A stretch of 64,000 nucleotides of DNA from Mesaphorura yosii (GCA_009869945.1 WIXG01000017.1:124001-188000), one strand, 5' to 3'; shown: positions 1 through 13,145, numbered from the stretch's first letter. The notes: generated by a model from the sequence alone, not told the origin. Numbers and translations: made by a program.

Positions 1-2063
1 CAGCGCAGTAGACGCACAACAAGCAAGAAGGCAATACGCGACTTGCGAACTACTTCGTGCTCAGAATTTTGCGTCATTTGACCATTTGGCAGTGCAATGC
101 AATGCGCAGGTCGTTGCTGAGCCGTGCCCCGTGCCATGTCATGTCGTGCTTTAGCTGATTAGAAATTTAAAAAAATACACAAAACACAAAATACGGAGTC
201 GCAATCAGGGACAAAAGGCCATAGTTCGAAGCTACGCAGCCAAACAGCGCGGCGGTTTTTCATTTTGTTCTTGTCCGGAGATCACATTTTTCACTGAGAC
301 AATGAACTTAATTTGGCGAGCGCAACTTGGAACGGAACAAGAACTTAGAACTTCTTTCATCGCCGGCAGCGGCAGCGAGAAGCAACTTACAAAGAATAAA
401 AGGCTTGGGTCGTGGCGGTGACATTTTACAAGTTGTAAAAACAATGCTGGGCATGTCAAGAAAGAAACAACACCAGCAAGGACTCATTTTCATGATTTCC
501 TGAGAGTACCGTGCAAAGTTGAAGCGAAACAAAAACAAAAGTTTCCTTCTTGCTTTTAATAAAGCGGGTCAGTAAAGTAGTAAAGTAAATGTGGGTTCTT
601 TGCCTTGCCCCGGGCGTAATCTTATTTGAAAAATGGAGGCAGTGGCAGTGGCAATGGTAAGTTCAAAGGAAATTAAGCCAATTACAGTAAATAAGATTGT
701 CTCTTTGTAAACAACTAGTAAACTGCAACCAGCAGCTGCTTTGCGGGAAATATTGCAAAATGTGTTAATTTATTAAAAGTGAAAGCACAAAGATGAAGAA
801 CGTTCTCACGCAACGCAGGTTCGGAGCTTCCAAGAAAGAGAGAGGAAAAGGAAGCGTCTTAGAACGAATTCTTTGCTGGCAAAGAAATGAGGAAGAAACT
901 AAGAAACGAGAAGCTGGCCTTGTTGGCCTAATAAATTATGAAAAGCACAGCATAGCGTAAGCGTTAAGAATTACGAGCCTTTGATCTATGAGCCCTCGTT
1001 TTGTGCTTTGCTCATAAGACACTCACTCACGGCTCGGCTCACTGCTTGACTGCTTGATGCGGTTAAGTACTTAATTATTCAAACACGGCACGGCACGGCA
1101 CGGCACGGCAGACAGATTGTCTCTGCCCCGGTTCCGTTTCCTGGAAATTTTAATTAACTTGCCGGCCATTTAAGCCGTCCCCTTCCATTGTGCTGCTATA
1201 AGATGACAGTACACAGTGAAAGTGAAGGAAAACGTGGTGGTCTTGAACAATTACCGGTTCCTTAATGAAAATGGCAGCAGAGCATAAAATTTCAATTTCA
1301 CACCATTGCTCTTCAGTAGAAAGCTCCTGCTTTTGTGGCAGTGCAGTGGTTTTGTTAATCCGGTTATAAAATGTGTTAAGAAGCTTCCCTAATCTTTTGA
1401 GTCAGGTGGCCAGCTTGAAAGACTGACGCCAGTGTGACTGAAGCTGCTTGAAACTGGTATCAAATTATCTGTCGGCTGTCAACCGACAGCAATTCAATTG
1501 CGAAGGAGTTTAGTTTAGAGAAAGTCAAGCTGTCTCGACTCAATTTTGCACCCGTTTCGCATGAAAGATGGAAATTTTGGGTTCACTCAAGCCTAAAATC
1601 ACGAATTACGGACGCCTCTCAAATCAACAGTTTCCACTTCGCGCGGCCTTTTCTTGACATTTTCAGCGTCTTCGTTTTTGTTTAATCCACCGAGAAATTG
1701 CGAGAATTGCGTCTTTTGTTGCGTTTCATTCATAATTCATGTAAATAGTAAACAATCATAATCACAAGGACATTCAATGACAAAAGCAATGTCTATTCAG
1801 CCCAATAAACGCGAGTTATACGTGTTGATCGATCAAAAAGAGATCTGTGAGCATTAAATTTGTACGCAATTCGCAAGAAAATGACGCGGCTCGGCAATGG
1901 CAATGTGAATAAATTACGACTTTTCACTCATCACAATCCTCAAAACAACTAGGCAATTAGACTTTTGTCTTGAAATACGATCGCTGTAATGGAATTCTGA
2001 CACTGACACGCTGTTGCTGCCAGTCATGCAGTAGCAGAAGAATGGGAATGGAGTGGAACCCAC
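1..2063. other. Probable intron of the M13 peptidase gene
   Basis: No exon could be supported here. The peptidase exon to the right ends at a clean minus-strand donor (GTGGGT), and none of the expected C-terminal M13 motifs (HExxH, ExxxD) appears in any frame, so the rest of that gene should lie beyond the left edge. The only patterns seen are short open frames without recognisable protein character and a (CGGCA)5 tract. Confidence 0.55.
1086..1110. repeat. (CGGCA)5 microsatellite
   Basis: Five perfect tandem copies of CGGCA lie in the presumed intron. Nothing suggests a function. Confidence 0.9.
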
Positions 2064-5000
2064 CTTAGCAACATTGTCAAAGTTGTCGCGTATGAAGAGC
2101 GTCCCGAGTGCCATGCCGAGCTTTTTGTTGGTCCACTCGACGCACTGGCTCCATCGACTCCTCTCGCTCGTGACGCCCATCAACACCTTGCGAAATTCGA
2201 TCTTGATCTCTTGGAACTTGTCGACTAGGTGCGACGTCAACTCCATCAGCACGCGCCAGACGATGTAATTTTGTACTGTTCTACAATCCAGGCAAGATAG
2301 AAAAATGCAAAAATGCCAGACACGCGGCCATATTTTGTTTCGAAATAAGTTTCAAGGACGATTGTCTGCGCCAGATTACCTTTGATCCGCTTTCTTGATG
2401 ATGGTTGCCATATCCTTCAGATACGCGAATGCGTACGAGACGACGGGTTCGTCCGGCCCAAGCTCTGTTTTGAGAAACGTTTCAAAATAGTCACGCCATG
2501 CAAAGTCTGGAATTTCAGTCTCGAGCTCTGCGAGCGTGTGCTTCTTGTAAATTGCGCTCGTATCGTGGCGATCTGCTTCCGGAACTGAAATCTGTTTCAT
2601 TCATTCGGTAAACAAACAAAAGCAGAGAAACAGGGCTCGAATTACATTATGCATTGGAATTGACACATGGCCGAATAATCTCGGCGGTCAGCACAGCAAG
2701 CTTACGTTTGCCAGCACAGTTTCGAATTTGATTACTTCGACGAGATCGTTCATGGCGAAATTTGGATCCGCGCCAAAAATAACGGCCAGCTGAGCCATGT
2801 AATGATAGTAGGCGTCAATCTCCTTTGATGTGTTGAGAAAGTAATCGCGACTGGGTAGTCCGAGCTGCATTTGATCGATCTGGGAAAATTAAAAGGCAGG
2901 CGATGAATTATACATGCTAAACTTAAATTATCCAGCGGTTCGTCCCGAATTATCTTTCATTGCCTTGTGTCTTGTGTCGTCTTTTGATTTTGAGCTCGGT
3001 CGAATTAACATTTATTTGTGCAGCGTGAACTTCTGTTTGTTCGGTTTCACGCTCGACTACACCTGACACGTTCGCTTGCCGTACTTGCACTTCGGGGTGC
3101 GTGGGCTGGCCCGAGATGCACAGGGATCACAGTGAAGTGAAGCCTGCACTCTAATCTATTTAAGTGGTCCATTAAAGGCTGGCTGACTGCGCTGCAGCGC
3201 AGCCTCATCTTTTGCTTTTACTCGCATAAAAGACGTGTTTGCTGTTTGGCATTGGCAATTTGTTTAAACTTTAAGTAGGCTAACTCAGATGAATTATTTA
3301 GCAAGACTTTTACTTTTCTTTTGCTTTGACCAGCTCCACCACAACTGCGACTATGATCACACACGACGACGGGACCAGAAAGTGGTGTAACGTGTAAATT
3401 GAAACTTTTTCCTTCGTACACGTTACAAAGACGCGAAGGTGAAAGTATAACTTCAGTCGTGGTGTACTTGCATTGAATTGCGCTGCGGGTTATTAAATTA
3501 TGCAAACCAAGAAAAGTTGTGCCCCAAAAGGAATTATGCTCAAGGCAAGATTTATGGAATTACATAATTTATATGCGCATGTGGGTTTTGAAAGTTGGGA
3601 GCAATTTATTTTTTTTATGCTGCAAAGTGCAATGCCAAATTATTCAAGGTCCTGCTGCCTGCTACAACTATATTGAGCTTGGGCTTAAAATCTTTCCCAG
3701 TTTGTATTCTCAACTTGCTTCTTTGAATTTGTTCAGTTTCTTATTAAATTCTAATTGAATATAGCTCTGCTAACTCTTCTAACACACACGAGACGAAACT
3801 CGTACACGTGTGCGAAAGGTTTAATGGATAAAAGTTTCTCGCCAGACTTCTAAAATTAATTTGAGTCCGCCAGACACTCGAGAACAATTGAGTTTTTCTA
3901 AATAGCCCTGTTTAGAAGGGACAGATTTCGAGTAAATTGAGATGCTGAGACGCTATTTTGGCATCGATAAAAGAAGGTAAATCAAATTACTCGTTGCGCC
4001 GTGCCCAAAATTTTTGGAACGACGAAAGCAGCGATGTTAAAGAATGCCTGTGAATGGAAAAATCAGATGCACTCACCTGAATGATGTTATTCGAGGAATT
4101 CGTGTCATCCGGACCAATCCACAGTTCGATGATGACGCCCATGTTTAAATTGGCACGGATTTTACCTGCAGTGGAGTGCGCACTTTAGAGTTAGATTTAT
4201 GGCTTAAGTGGCCCTTAGCGTACGCTCCGCACTCACCCATCAACACTTCCACCGACGCAGTTGGGTTCCAATTCGAGCCGTTCGTTACCGGCCAGCCACC
4301 GAGCTCCTTCAACAGCGAGAAAAGAGGTTCTTCTCCGATGCTGCGTATGGCGCCTAAAGTGAAAGTGAAATTGCATTGTTCCGAGCATAAATCATGATTA
4401 TATCCGCAAGTGTTGACAGTCGCGAATTGTCGCGACGCGAATCTCACTGCGATGCGATTTTTGATGTCTTACTCAAGTTCATGCAGGAAAGGTAGAAATC
4501 TTTGGCCTTCTTCGTCGCGACCGAGTCCAAATTGTTGACGGGCTCCTCGAGTAATCCTGCGGAGCGAGATAACAGCAATATCAGAGAAAACATTTCAGAG
4601 CTGCAGTAATAATGGAAGCCTTGATCACACGTGTCAACTCATCCGTGTTGGAAAAAATGTGACAACTCAAGTGTGAGAATTGCTTGAGAGGAATTCAACG
4701 CAATACAATGCATGGCTCTAGTGGCTGCTTCGGGCTGCGGTTGTGGCTTTCACCGTGTCGATGGGAAACAGAATCATCCCAGCCACAGTCAGCAAGAATG
4801 AAATCATGAGTCAAGTCATGCATTCCCTTGAAAGTCGCAAGACGAAAGCTGACGCTGAAGCGTCTCTTAAGAAATATGAGAATCTCGGTATCCTTTTTCG
4901 TGTAACAAGTTGGGAGGACGTCAGCGAGAGAGTGAACGAGTCAACTTCCTCCACTGACGTGAAGTAAATGTGTCTCCTGTCGTTCACGTCTCACTTTGCT

Positions 5001-6781
5001 GCACCGCAACTGCAACTCGCAACTTTCTAACTCACGGGTGAACCGCAGCGTAGGAGACTAAAACTCTACTTACCTTTAAGTATAACTTGAATTTGATCAG
5101 AAAGTACTTCAAAGGTCGAGATTGACGAGCTGTCTTCGGGTATCACATGTTGTTTATTCCAATTTCCGCAAGCCTGTGAAAAAGTTTGCAATGTTTACTA
5201 ACCTCTTGAAAATGGATTCGTGCGAAGGATCGTGACAAATGTGAAGACAAAGTTTCGTAAATTCACAAGCACAACTTTCACTCATCTTTCACAATGTTGT
5301 GTTAAAAATTTTCACAATGTTTAAAAAATCTTCATAAATCTTCATTAGTACCTACTAAAAATCCATTAAATCTTATCCTAAATTTTAAATGCCAAGTTAT
5401 TTTATAGTATAGAGAGAGTACAGAAATTGTTTACTTACATATTGGAAAAAGTCTTCGCAAGGCTCTGCGGTCTGATCCATCGCGCTCAGGAGAGAGGCAG
5501 CTGATGAAAGACAGTAAAAGACGTGCGTGAACGACTGCGAAATGCGATCTTCTTCGTACGTACTTATCGACGATTGATTGGGCTCTCGCACTTACCTGTA
5601 CGAACACATGCTGAGGTGAGGCAAATCTCTTTTTTCCCTGCAACGAATGCAAAATCAGAATCGGCTTTCAGAATTTTCGTCCAACAACCGAAGAGCATCA
5701 TAAATTCAGCTTTCGTCGGTCGACGGACGAAGGAAGGTCGTCGACATTTTTTAAATTGGCTGAGGGTTCAAGTTATTGTTGAGCCATTGTAATTTTTAAT
5801 TGATTTAAATTGGCGTTTATGCATGCGCTCTACTTTATTGCCTATTTCAGACTGGGGACCTTCAATTACTCGAATCCACTATCCAGTTTTTCTGTACTCT
5901 GGCGGCAGGCGCGAAATACTTTATTGCTAAATTATTTGCCAAAGTTGAAGGCGTTGATAAAATATTTTCCTTTCCCGGTCACAATAAATTGAAACTTGAG
6001 ACTAGTAATTTCATTTTCAGTTTGCCGTGATTCTAGACTCTCTAGATGGAAAGCGCCTGCAGCCGAAGTCTAGCCAAGTTGATTGCTTTTCATGCCTTGA
6101 CTTCGGCTGTGAAAAGTTCAATCATTTGAAACTAGTTGCAATATGCAATTTTTCAAGCACCGAAACACTCGACGAGTCATTTTTCCCCTTCTCGCTTCGT
6201 CCGCGTCGAGACGCGACGTGAAGTTCAATAATTTAAATTAGGAAGTACTTACTGGATAAATGAAGTCCGTAATGGATGAGAAAAAGAAGGCAGACGAGGA
6301 GAGAAATGAAACTAATCAACTTCCACTTGAGTGTATCGGAGTCTAGTCGTAGGGCGCTTTTCGTAAACCATTTTCGCCGTTTGCTGTGGTTATTATTCAC
6401 ATTTGCACTAGCGGTCGCATTCGTCCCGTGTGTGTGTCCGTGATTACAATTGTTCATGATCGTCGTCGTCGTTACGCCTGCCGCCGCCGCCACTGCAGCT
6501 GCCGCGACTCCGCTGGTGTCATTCATTATTGCGCTCGGCGGAGATGCGGCGGTCACGTTGTTGTGAAAGGTTAGCATTCTGTCATTCACGAGGCTGCACG
6601 CACTTGTCGCTGTTGTAGTCGTGCTCGTCATTGGCACATGTGTCACAAGCACATGATGACGGTGGTTGTTGGCGTTCGCATTGGCGTTTGTGTTGGCTGC
6701 GTTTCCAAAGTGGACTTCTGGCAACTCCTTCTTACGACTGCTGCTGCTGTCAAGCACGGCCGCAATCACACTGTTATTCAT
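2064..6781 (-). CDS. M13 metallopeptidase, neprilysin/ECE-like (5' part)
   Basis: This is the N-terminal 542 residues of a type II membrane zinc endopeptidase of the neprilysin/endothelin-converting-enzyme family, which cleaves peptides outside the cell. Ten exons join in frame: 6781-6253, 5637-5596, 5500-5439, 5173-5074, 4556-4473, 4353-4237, 4165-4077, 2879-2706, 2591-2380 and 2280-2064. Exon 1 encodes a long cytosolic tail rich in Asn, Ala, Thr and His, then one membrane span at about residues 153-172. After it come the family's cysteine landmarks: ICLTSACVRT, EPCEDFFQYACGNW and FYLSCMN. Further matches are WIGPDDTNSS, GLPSRDYF, FETVLANISVPEADR and NYIVWRVLMEL. The zinc-binding HExxH and the C-terminal half are not in the window, so activity cannot be judged; inactive paralogs are common in this family. 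Start: first ATG upstream of the span, in a continuous frame. Confidence 0.9.
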
Positions 6782-8134
6782 TTCTGGACGTTTTTCATGT
6801 CAAGACGAATTACACGGTCACGGAATCATTTTTCTTCCAGTAGCATTTGACTGACGTGAGTGTGGAAATGGCAAATGCAGGACGAAGGTCAAAAGAAATT
6901 ATTCTCGCCTGTCAACTGATACTCGAGCTTCCAAAATGGCAGGCAGGCTGTCAGCGTTAGCACGACACGCAACAAGACAAATATTAAGTACAAACACAGA
7001 TGCTTTCTTTGTGTGTATAGAGAACGATGATATTGAGGCTGAGGATGATAAAGATGTTTACACGCTCATTCTGAGAATGAAACTAAGATTCCTTCACTTT
7101 GTTTCACAATCTATTATTACCAAAGACCGAACCGAGAAGCAGCGGGTTGAACACATGTCAGCTTCCCCGCGCCTGGTTTTGGCCAGCCGCTGTTGCTGGC
7201 TTGGCGGATGCAGAAGCCGAAGCAGACGTAGGAGCGTGGAGAAAACTGAAATACACACACACACAGTAAAGAAGCGCCTAGTGGGCCTAGTCTTGGAAGC
7301 TGAAGCTGAACAGGAAAAGCGAAAGGAAGCTGGAAACTGCAGGTTAATTTTTCTTAAGCAAATTATGGAGTACATTTTTAATCTCGTCGGTCGCCGTCTG
7401 TACTGCGCTGCGTCTTGAAAATGAGAAAAACCCAAGCATTCATGCTTTCTTTTGATTGCTTGGCATCGCATCATCTCTCGTCTCGGGTTGAGACTTTATT
7501 ACATTTCTAGTATCCCAGTTTCTAAAAATTCGTCGAATGAGCACAGTACCGTTCACGAGCGAGAGCCAGCAAAGCCAAAAACAAACAGTCGACGGAGCAT
7601 CGCATCTGTTGCTGCTACGGTTGGTGACGCCATCCTACTCCGCTCCGGCATGAACCAGAGTAAGAAAAGAAAGCGGATGCGGTGCTGAGATCTGCGGATG
7701 CCGGATACGGAGTACGGTGGTTTAAGAGAAAGCGAAGAAAATGAAATAGAAAAAGAAGCCCGGGCATATTTACATACATTACGCACAGATGAGCGCACTG
7801 GTCGTTGGAGCGGTGCAAGGAAAGAAAAGAAATTAATTTGTTTCGCATCATGTTTCAGCACAAGATATGAAGTACAAAACAAAAAGAATATTAAGAATGT
7901 ATAGACCAAGTTCACACAGGAGGTTTGCACAGATATTGCGGATTTTTATTGCGCGTCTGACGTCTTGGGTTCCACTGCTGGCACGCGAAGGAAGATCTCC
8001 GTGCTTTCTTTGTGCATGAATTACAAAAGGAATTAATCTCTTATTGCATGCTTAAATATTTGTACAGATTCCTTATGTCTACTAGTATTAGAAGTAGTTT
8101 AGGGTTTCAGAGTAGTATATTAGAGGCGAGTATA
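6782..8134. other. Intergenic; peptidase 5' flank and RING gene 3' flank
   Basis: This stretch should hold the promoter and 5' UTR of the M13 gene and the 3' UTR of the RING gene; a minus-strand AATAAA at 7950-7945 suits the latter. Open frames of 125-160 codons occur on both strands between 6936 and 7930, but they overlap each other, lack splice-site logic and resemble no family I know. Confidence 0.4.
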
Positions 8135-9479
8135 CTAATATGGGAAATATACACGCCTGAAGCGGTTTGGACTGACGGGCACCCCACACGATGGGCACAA
8201 ATATTCCCCAATATTATTCGGCCTAATTCTGCCCACGCAGTTACCACATAAGAAATGACCACACTGCGACACATGATCGTAATACTCATCTTGACAGGCT
8301 GGACACAAACGACCCTGCATGACAAAACACAAACTTGAAAAAAGAAGACAGAAATTGCTTGACAAGTCAAAAATACCTCTTGTAGCTGTTGCGCGTTCAC
8401 TACCTGCTCTTGGTCCTGCTGATTCGCACCCTGTGCCTGGGGCGCCGCAGGTGGTTCCACAAGAGGATCAGGGTTAAGATTTTCGAGCCTTCGAAGCTCT
8501 CTGACTACAGGAGCATCAATTAGTGTCCCTGAAAAATTTCGGAGCAACAGAAAATTAAACTCCTAAAATTCGTGAGCATTTTACCAATTCATTCGTACGT
8601 ATAAGCGCCTGCAAGTCATATTCTGCCAGAATGCCAAGTAGTTTATGGAAATTTGCCTTATGAGCTTCTACAGAAATCCAGTTTTCCAATGTAGTCAAAA
8701 TGGCTTCAGACCTCCGCCCTGCGTCCAGAGACTCGTCAATCCCCAAATTGGCGGTGACGTCTAATCTTCTCAAAATCAGGGTGTCCTTAATTTCAGACCA
8801 CCTTTCCACGGTTATGATGCCCGCGCAGATTATGTCACGGATCGTAGAAAGTGACCTATACGTAACTGCAAAGTGATCGTGAGATCAAGTCAGTGCATGT
8901 TAAAGCAATGAATGAAAGTTTTTTACTGTCTAACTTAGTATCATACTTCTAAAGTTTTCAACTCGAAATCGTTCATCTTGCACTACAAGTTCCTCCGGTT
9001 GGTCGGCATTGAAAATTTGTTTCCGAATTGCAGGATTTCTGAGAGTTCCTGTCAACAAATTAATCGCTAATGAATACAATTCTAAACAACAATTGCAACG
9101 TCGACTGACCAGCTAAATCGTTCAGCTGATTGGCTGGTCTCTCCAGAATTTTAATGAAGTCGTCATATCTCGCTTGCTCCGGTGTAGTTTCATGCCAAAT
9201 TTGGAAACACCCGAGGACACCTCGAGCGTAGTTTCTGTCGTGAAGTAGGTTACTCAGCTTGAGCTGATCAATCGGGGATTGAGCAAAGAGAGGAATCATG
9301 TCGATCCATTTTCTCAGCGCGGCCAAATCTCTAAGTATTTTGTTTCGTAAGAGCACCGCCCGTGCATCTCTCACTGAAATGTAAGCAAATCATTGCACAA
9401 TTTTGCATCGAGATTGTATTTTCCTAATCGCTTTTGACAAACCTTCGAAGTTGTCTCTAAATGTCTCGACTGAGGCCAT
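8135..9479 (-). CDS. Tandem death-domain RING-finger protein
   Basis: Predicted 333-residue cytosolic protein, probably a ubiquitin E3 ligase with signalling-adaptor domains. Exons 9479-9443, 9373-9110, 9048-8947, 8865-8599, 8528-8377 and 8314-8135 join in consistent phase. Two regions (about residues 14-103 and 138-224) have the helical pattern of death domains: an early Trp (RKWIDMIP; ERWSEIKD) and a late helix pair of the type LxxWxx...LLxIL (GCFQIWHETT; TTLENWISVEAHK with YDLQALI). A Pro/Gln/Ala-rich linker (225-274) leads to a C-terminal C3HC4 RING with C278, C281, C292, H294, C297, C300, C314 and C317, so all eight zinc ligands are present. The donor at 8599 (GTACGA) was chosen because the later GTAAAA site puts the next exon out of frame. 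No BIR domain is seen, so it is not a typical IAP. The RING is certain; the death folds rest on pattern alone. Confidence 0.75.
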
Positions 9480-12413
9480 GACGCTTCAAAATTCGAGCCA
9501 AATTGGTACACACGTACAGAGATCACTGAGAATTAAATCTGGCGACAGCTACAGCGAAAATGTTGCAATGCTAGTTTGTTCACAATTGCGAATCGGAAGA
9601 ACGACTGAGCTGAGAGCGAAGGAGATCACTGAGCTGTAAGATCATGGATGCAAGAATGAGTCATTACTCAGGTCAATCCAACGTGATTATATAAGAGACA
9701 GAGACCAAGGACATATTTACAAAAATGTTCTCAAACGTCACCACGTGAGTTCAGCACTTGCTACACACTTGCTCACTAATCGTTGTTTTTCTGTGAAGTG
9801 ATGAAACGGATGAAAACGAAATGATGAGTTAAATAGGCCGGGTATCATCACCAACAGTATGATGGCTCCGCCTGAAAAATAAACAGACGAACACCGGTGA
9901 ACGACGAGATTTATGCGGAGTGCAAATTTTATTCAGCAAAGCGGACAAAGTTGTAGTGCTTATGCTTATCATTTTAAGAGTTTAACCACAACTTTTGCAC
10001 TTTTTGTCTTTTCCGTTGACTGGTCTAACTCTCAACTCAATGCGAATTGGCAATGCGAAAGGAGTACGATGGATGCAAAAGGCAAAATGCCCATGCTTAA
10101 TAAAAAGATATTGCCGAAAGCATTACGACTCACTGGTAAAATTGGCACAAGTACCAAAATAATGCCATTTGACTTAAGCGTTGCTGTGACATGTCGCAGG
10201 TCAATAAATTACTCGATAAATAACACGTTTTTCTCGTCAGGAACCCATTTAAGATGTGTCGTGTCGAATTAATGATCGACCTCGTCCACAACTACAAATA
10301 CAACTTTACTCGGTCCAAGCATAAGATGAGACATGTCCACATTATTTTTATAAAGCCTGTTCCAGAGATGAAGCGAGCTCAATTAAAAGTGTGGGTCTTG
10401 AACATCTGCATTCCAGATTCAACTCATCCAATTTGTGGTTAAAACCTTGTAGGCGTAATTCCAAGCTTAAGGACGTGCTGAGCTGGCCGTCGACGCTTTT
10501 CTGCTGCACATTTGAAAACTCTGAAGGAAATCCCAGAATTCACACTCGACTCCAATGAATGAGCTTTGCATGAATGAATGAAATGTGTGCTAAAATGAAA
10601 GCAGAGTCGAGATTTCAAAGGTCGGTAAAGGCTATGAGCCTGTTCAACGAAGCAGTTGCTTAGAAGAAGCTCATTAGCGATCAAAATTGACTTTCTTCTT
10701 GAAAATTCTTCTCTTTCACTGCATAAATTCATGAGGGACGCTGGGCTGCTGGATCGAAGTCGAAATCCGTGACTATTAAGAATGCTACGCGGGGATAATT
10801 ATGTCGCTCTTTTGATTCATTTTCCATACACGTTTTTCCTAAGTTCATAAAAATGGCATTCATAAAAAGGTACCTCAGCTCTGTAAGTTGGAATTCGATT
10901 TACGCTCAAGTGATTAGAGTAGAGACACTCGAATGAAATACCAACGCGAAATAGAAATTGCTCGATGTCGTTTCAATAACGTGAATTACGTGAATGGCTC
11001 AGTTCACAATTTAAAAATGAAATCTGTGAATGTGAAAGTGAAGGAATTTCTTTCATAATAAAGTATCTTCTTTCTCTGTTCTTCTCTTTTGGTCCGCACT
11101 TTCATCTTTTAAATTGGGTGCATGTGCAGGCAACCGTGAATAAAGTTTAAGCCAGTCCATTCATTTGCGATTTTGCGACGAGTGGACCGGAAACAAACGG
11201 GAACCTTAGTAATTCGGTCCTGCTCTGTCCTTTTGCAGGTTGACTTTGGCTTTGGATCAGAGATATTGGTAATTTAAAAAAAGTGATACCACCTGTATTC
11301 AGGGAATTCAGTCTTGTGGTCACGTGAGACTGACGAGGCTGAAGACGGAGTCTAGTCTTTTGTTTCCCACCTGCTTAATTAAGCCGCTCATTATATCCCA
11401 AATTCCATTCAATCTTCACACAACGCACTGCTCTTCGTTCAACGTTGCAGTAAACGTAGTTGCAACGCATAAGTAAGCACTTCGCATACTGTTGCAAAAG
11501 TTTCTTGCAAAAACGTCGCCAATTAAGCGAGAAACGCGGAAACTTGATTTCTTGGAATCGTTGGAGTGCTAACTCGCCTGAGATAACTACTCGACCATCA
11601 AACTCAGATTCCTCCAACGCCATACACCGGGAAGAGTTGAAGGTGCGATCCTGGAGTGTTGGTCACGCTGAATGTCGGCCGTACAAGCGCTAAGCTGATT
11701 CGCGGCCCGTGGGCGTTGGCTATCTCCACTTGCTGTACGCGAGCAAGTAAAACTCAACCGGCTAAGCGCCTGCAATCGCTTGCGGCTGATGTTCGAGTCC
11801 TGCACAGCGTGCATTATTCCCTCTTTCGTCGCCTGCGCAAGTTCAGAACTGCAGCAGTACGGGCTCAGTGCATCGGAGAAGAGCGTGTGGGCAAGATCAT
11901 CATCCATACTTTACATCCTTAGCACAAGTCTCGTTTCTCTGTCTTTTAGTTTATTCCTAATTTAGTGTTAATTTATTTGTATTTTGTACGTCTGTTATCC
12001 GAGGACAGCTTGTGGAATCCGGCTCCGTGGGAATCCTTCGTTGGAAACTATCTACCGACAGCTTTACATTCGATAACGTAAGTTGCTGGCTTTCACAAAT
12101 TCGAGAGGCGGTGCAAACCGCAAACCGGCTTGTAGTTTTCTACCTGTCTTTTAACCTCTAACATGGTGACTGCTTTATAACCTTACCTGCGACCTTTGAC
12201 CTTGTCTGAAGTCTTACAAAATCAGAAGTCGGATCTCTTCTCTCCCTGAAAATCACCTTGCTTGAATAATTAGCAATATTTAGGCTAAAACAGTTCATCC
12301 ACTCCACACCATTGCGTGCACATCCTGTTAAGCGTTTAATGTATTACGTAATCAGACACCATCAACGTGTGCTTCAACCTGACACCCTCTTTTCTTAATT
12401 GCAGAAGGTCAAG
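9480..12413. other. Intergenic between divergent RING and eIF5A genes
   Basis: Holds the 5' flanks of both genes. A splice acceptor (gcag at 12401-12404) ten nt before the eIF5A start codon implies an upstream 5' UTR exon; a good donor, GTAAGT at 12078, could end it. Between 11587 and 11907 the minus strand has an open frame (residue 1 at 11907) with mildly coding-like composition, treated under findings. Nothing else is recognisable. Confidence 0.45.
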
Positions 12414-13145
12414 ATGGCTGATATGGATGATGTTGAGTTGTACGCGGCCGACTCTGGAGCATCGGCAACTTATCCGATGCAATGTTCTGCTCTTCGTAAG
12501 AACGGTTTTGTAATGCTCAAAGCGCGTCCGTGTAAAATTGTCGAAATGTCTACTTCCAAGACCGGTAAGTATATTAGGACAGTTAATTCTCTAGTTTCTG
12601 GATACTAACTGTTCACATAACTGAATACATGATTGCTGCTTCTTATTAGGCAAGCACGGTCACGCCAAGGTGCATCTGGTTGGCTTAGATATCTTTACTG
12701 GCAAGAAATGTGAAGATATTTGCCCATCCACTCATAATATGGACGTGCCTTTCGTCAAGAGAGAAGACTATCAGCTCATTGGGATTTCTGATGACAAGTG
12801 AGTCTACGTTTCAGCTGTTACGGGACATCATCATCACCATTCGAACCTCAGATTATTAATTTTCCAATCTTATTCCACAGATTCTTGTCATTGTTGAAGG
12901 AGGATGGCGACTTGCGTGAAGATTTAAAGCTCCCAGATGGAGACCTTGGCGCTCAGGTAATTTGAAGATGGTTTTAGGAGTTCAGGACGTTTAAAGGGCA
13001 TTCTTTAAGGCATCTCCTTCGTTTTACGTAGCTTACTACTGAGTACGAGGCTGGACGTGAGATTCTCTGCACTGTTCTGAAGGCTTGCGGTGAAGAGTGT
13101 GTTATCGCAATTAAGAACAACACTGCTCTCGAGAAAACTAACTGA
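12414..13145 (+). CDS. eIF5A: Eukaryotic translation initiation factor 5A
   Basis: A 162-residue eIF5A, the small cytosolic factor that helps stalled ribosomes form difficult peptide bonds and aids termination. Four exons (12414-12564, 12650-12797, 12881-12956, 13032-13145) have exact GT-AG borders. The hypusine loop [14 protein letters not shown] is intact; K52 is the lysine expected to be converted to hypusine by deoxyhypusine synthase and hydroxylase. The start ATG (aagATGG) follows a 5' UTR splice acceptor, so translation begins in the second transcribed exon. The acidic N-terminus ([20 protein letters not shown]) and the C-terminal OB-fold portion are of normal length. A poly(A) signal lies 42 nt past the stop. 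I see nothing unusual in it. Confidence 0.98.

Noticed and set aside
4743-4967. Plus-strand frame of 74 codons inside the M13 gene
   Set aside because: Lies in the intron between exons 4 and 5, opens without an ATG at its reported left end, and has no recognisable features.
6936-7930. Several overlapping open frames of 125-160 codons on both strands
   Set aside because: They overlap each other on opposite strands, contain Arg/Ser/Cys-rich low-complexity sequence, and show no family motif or splice context.
8577-8598. Later GTAAAA donor in the RING gene's fourth exon
   Set aside because: It ends in phase 0 and forces a stop two codons into the next exon; the GTACGA donor restores the frame.
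11780-11830. tRNA T-arm-like string gttcgagtcc
   Set aside because: No matching acceptor stem, D-arm or anticodon arm at the right distances.
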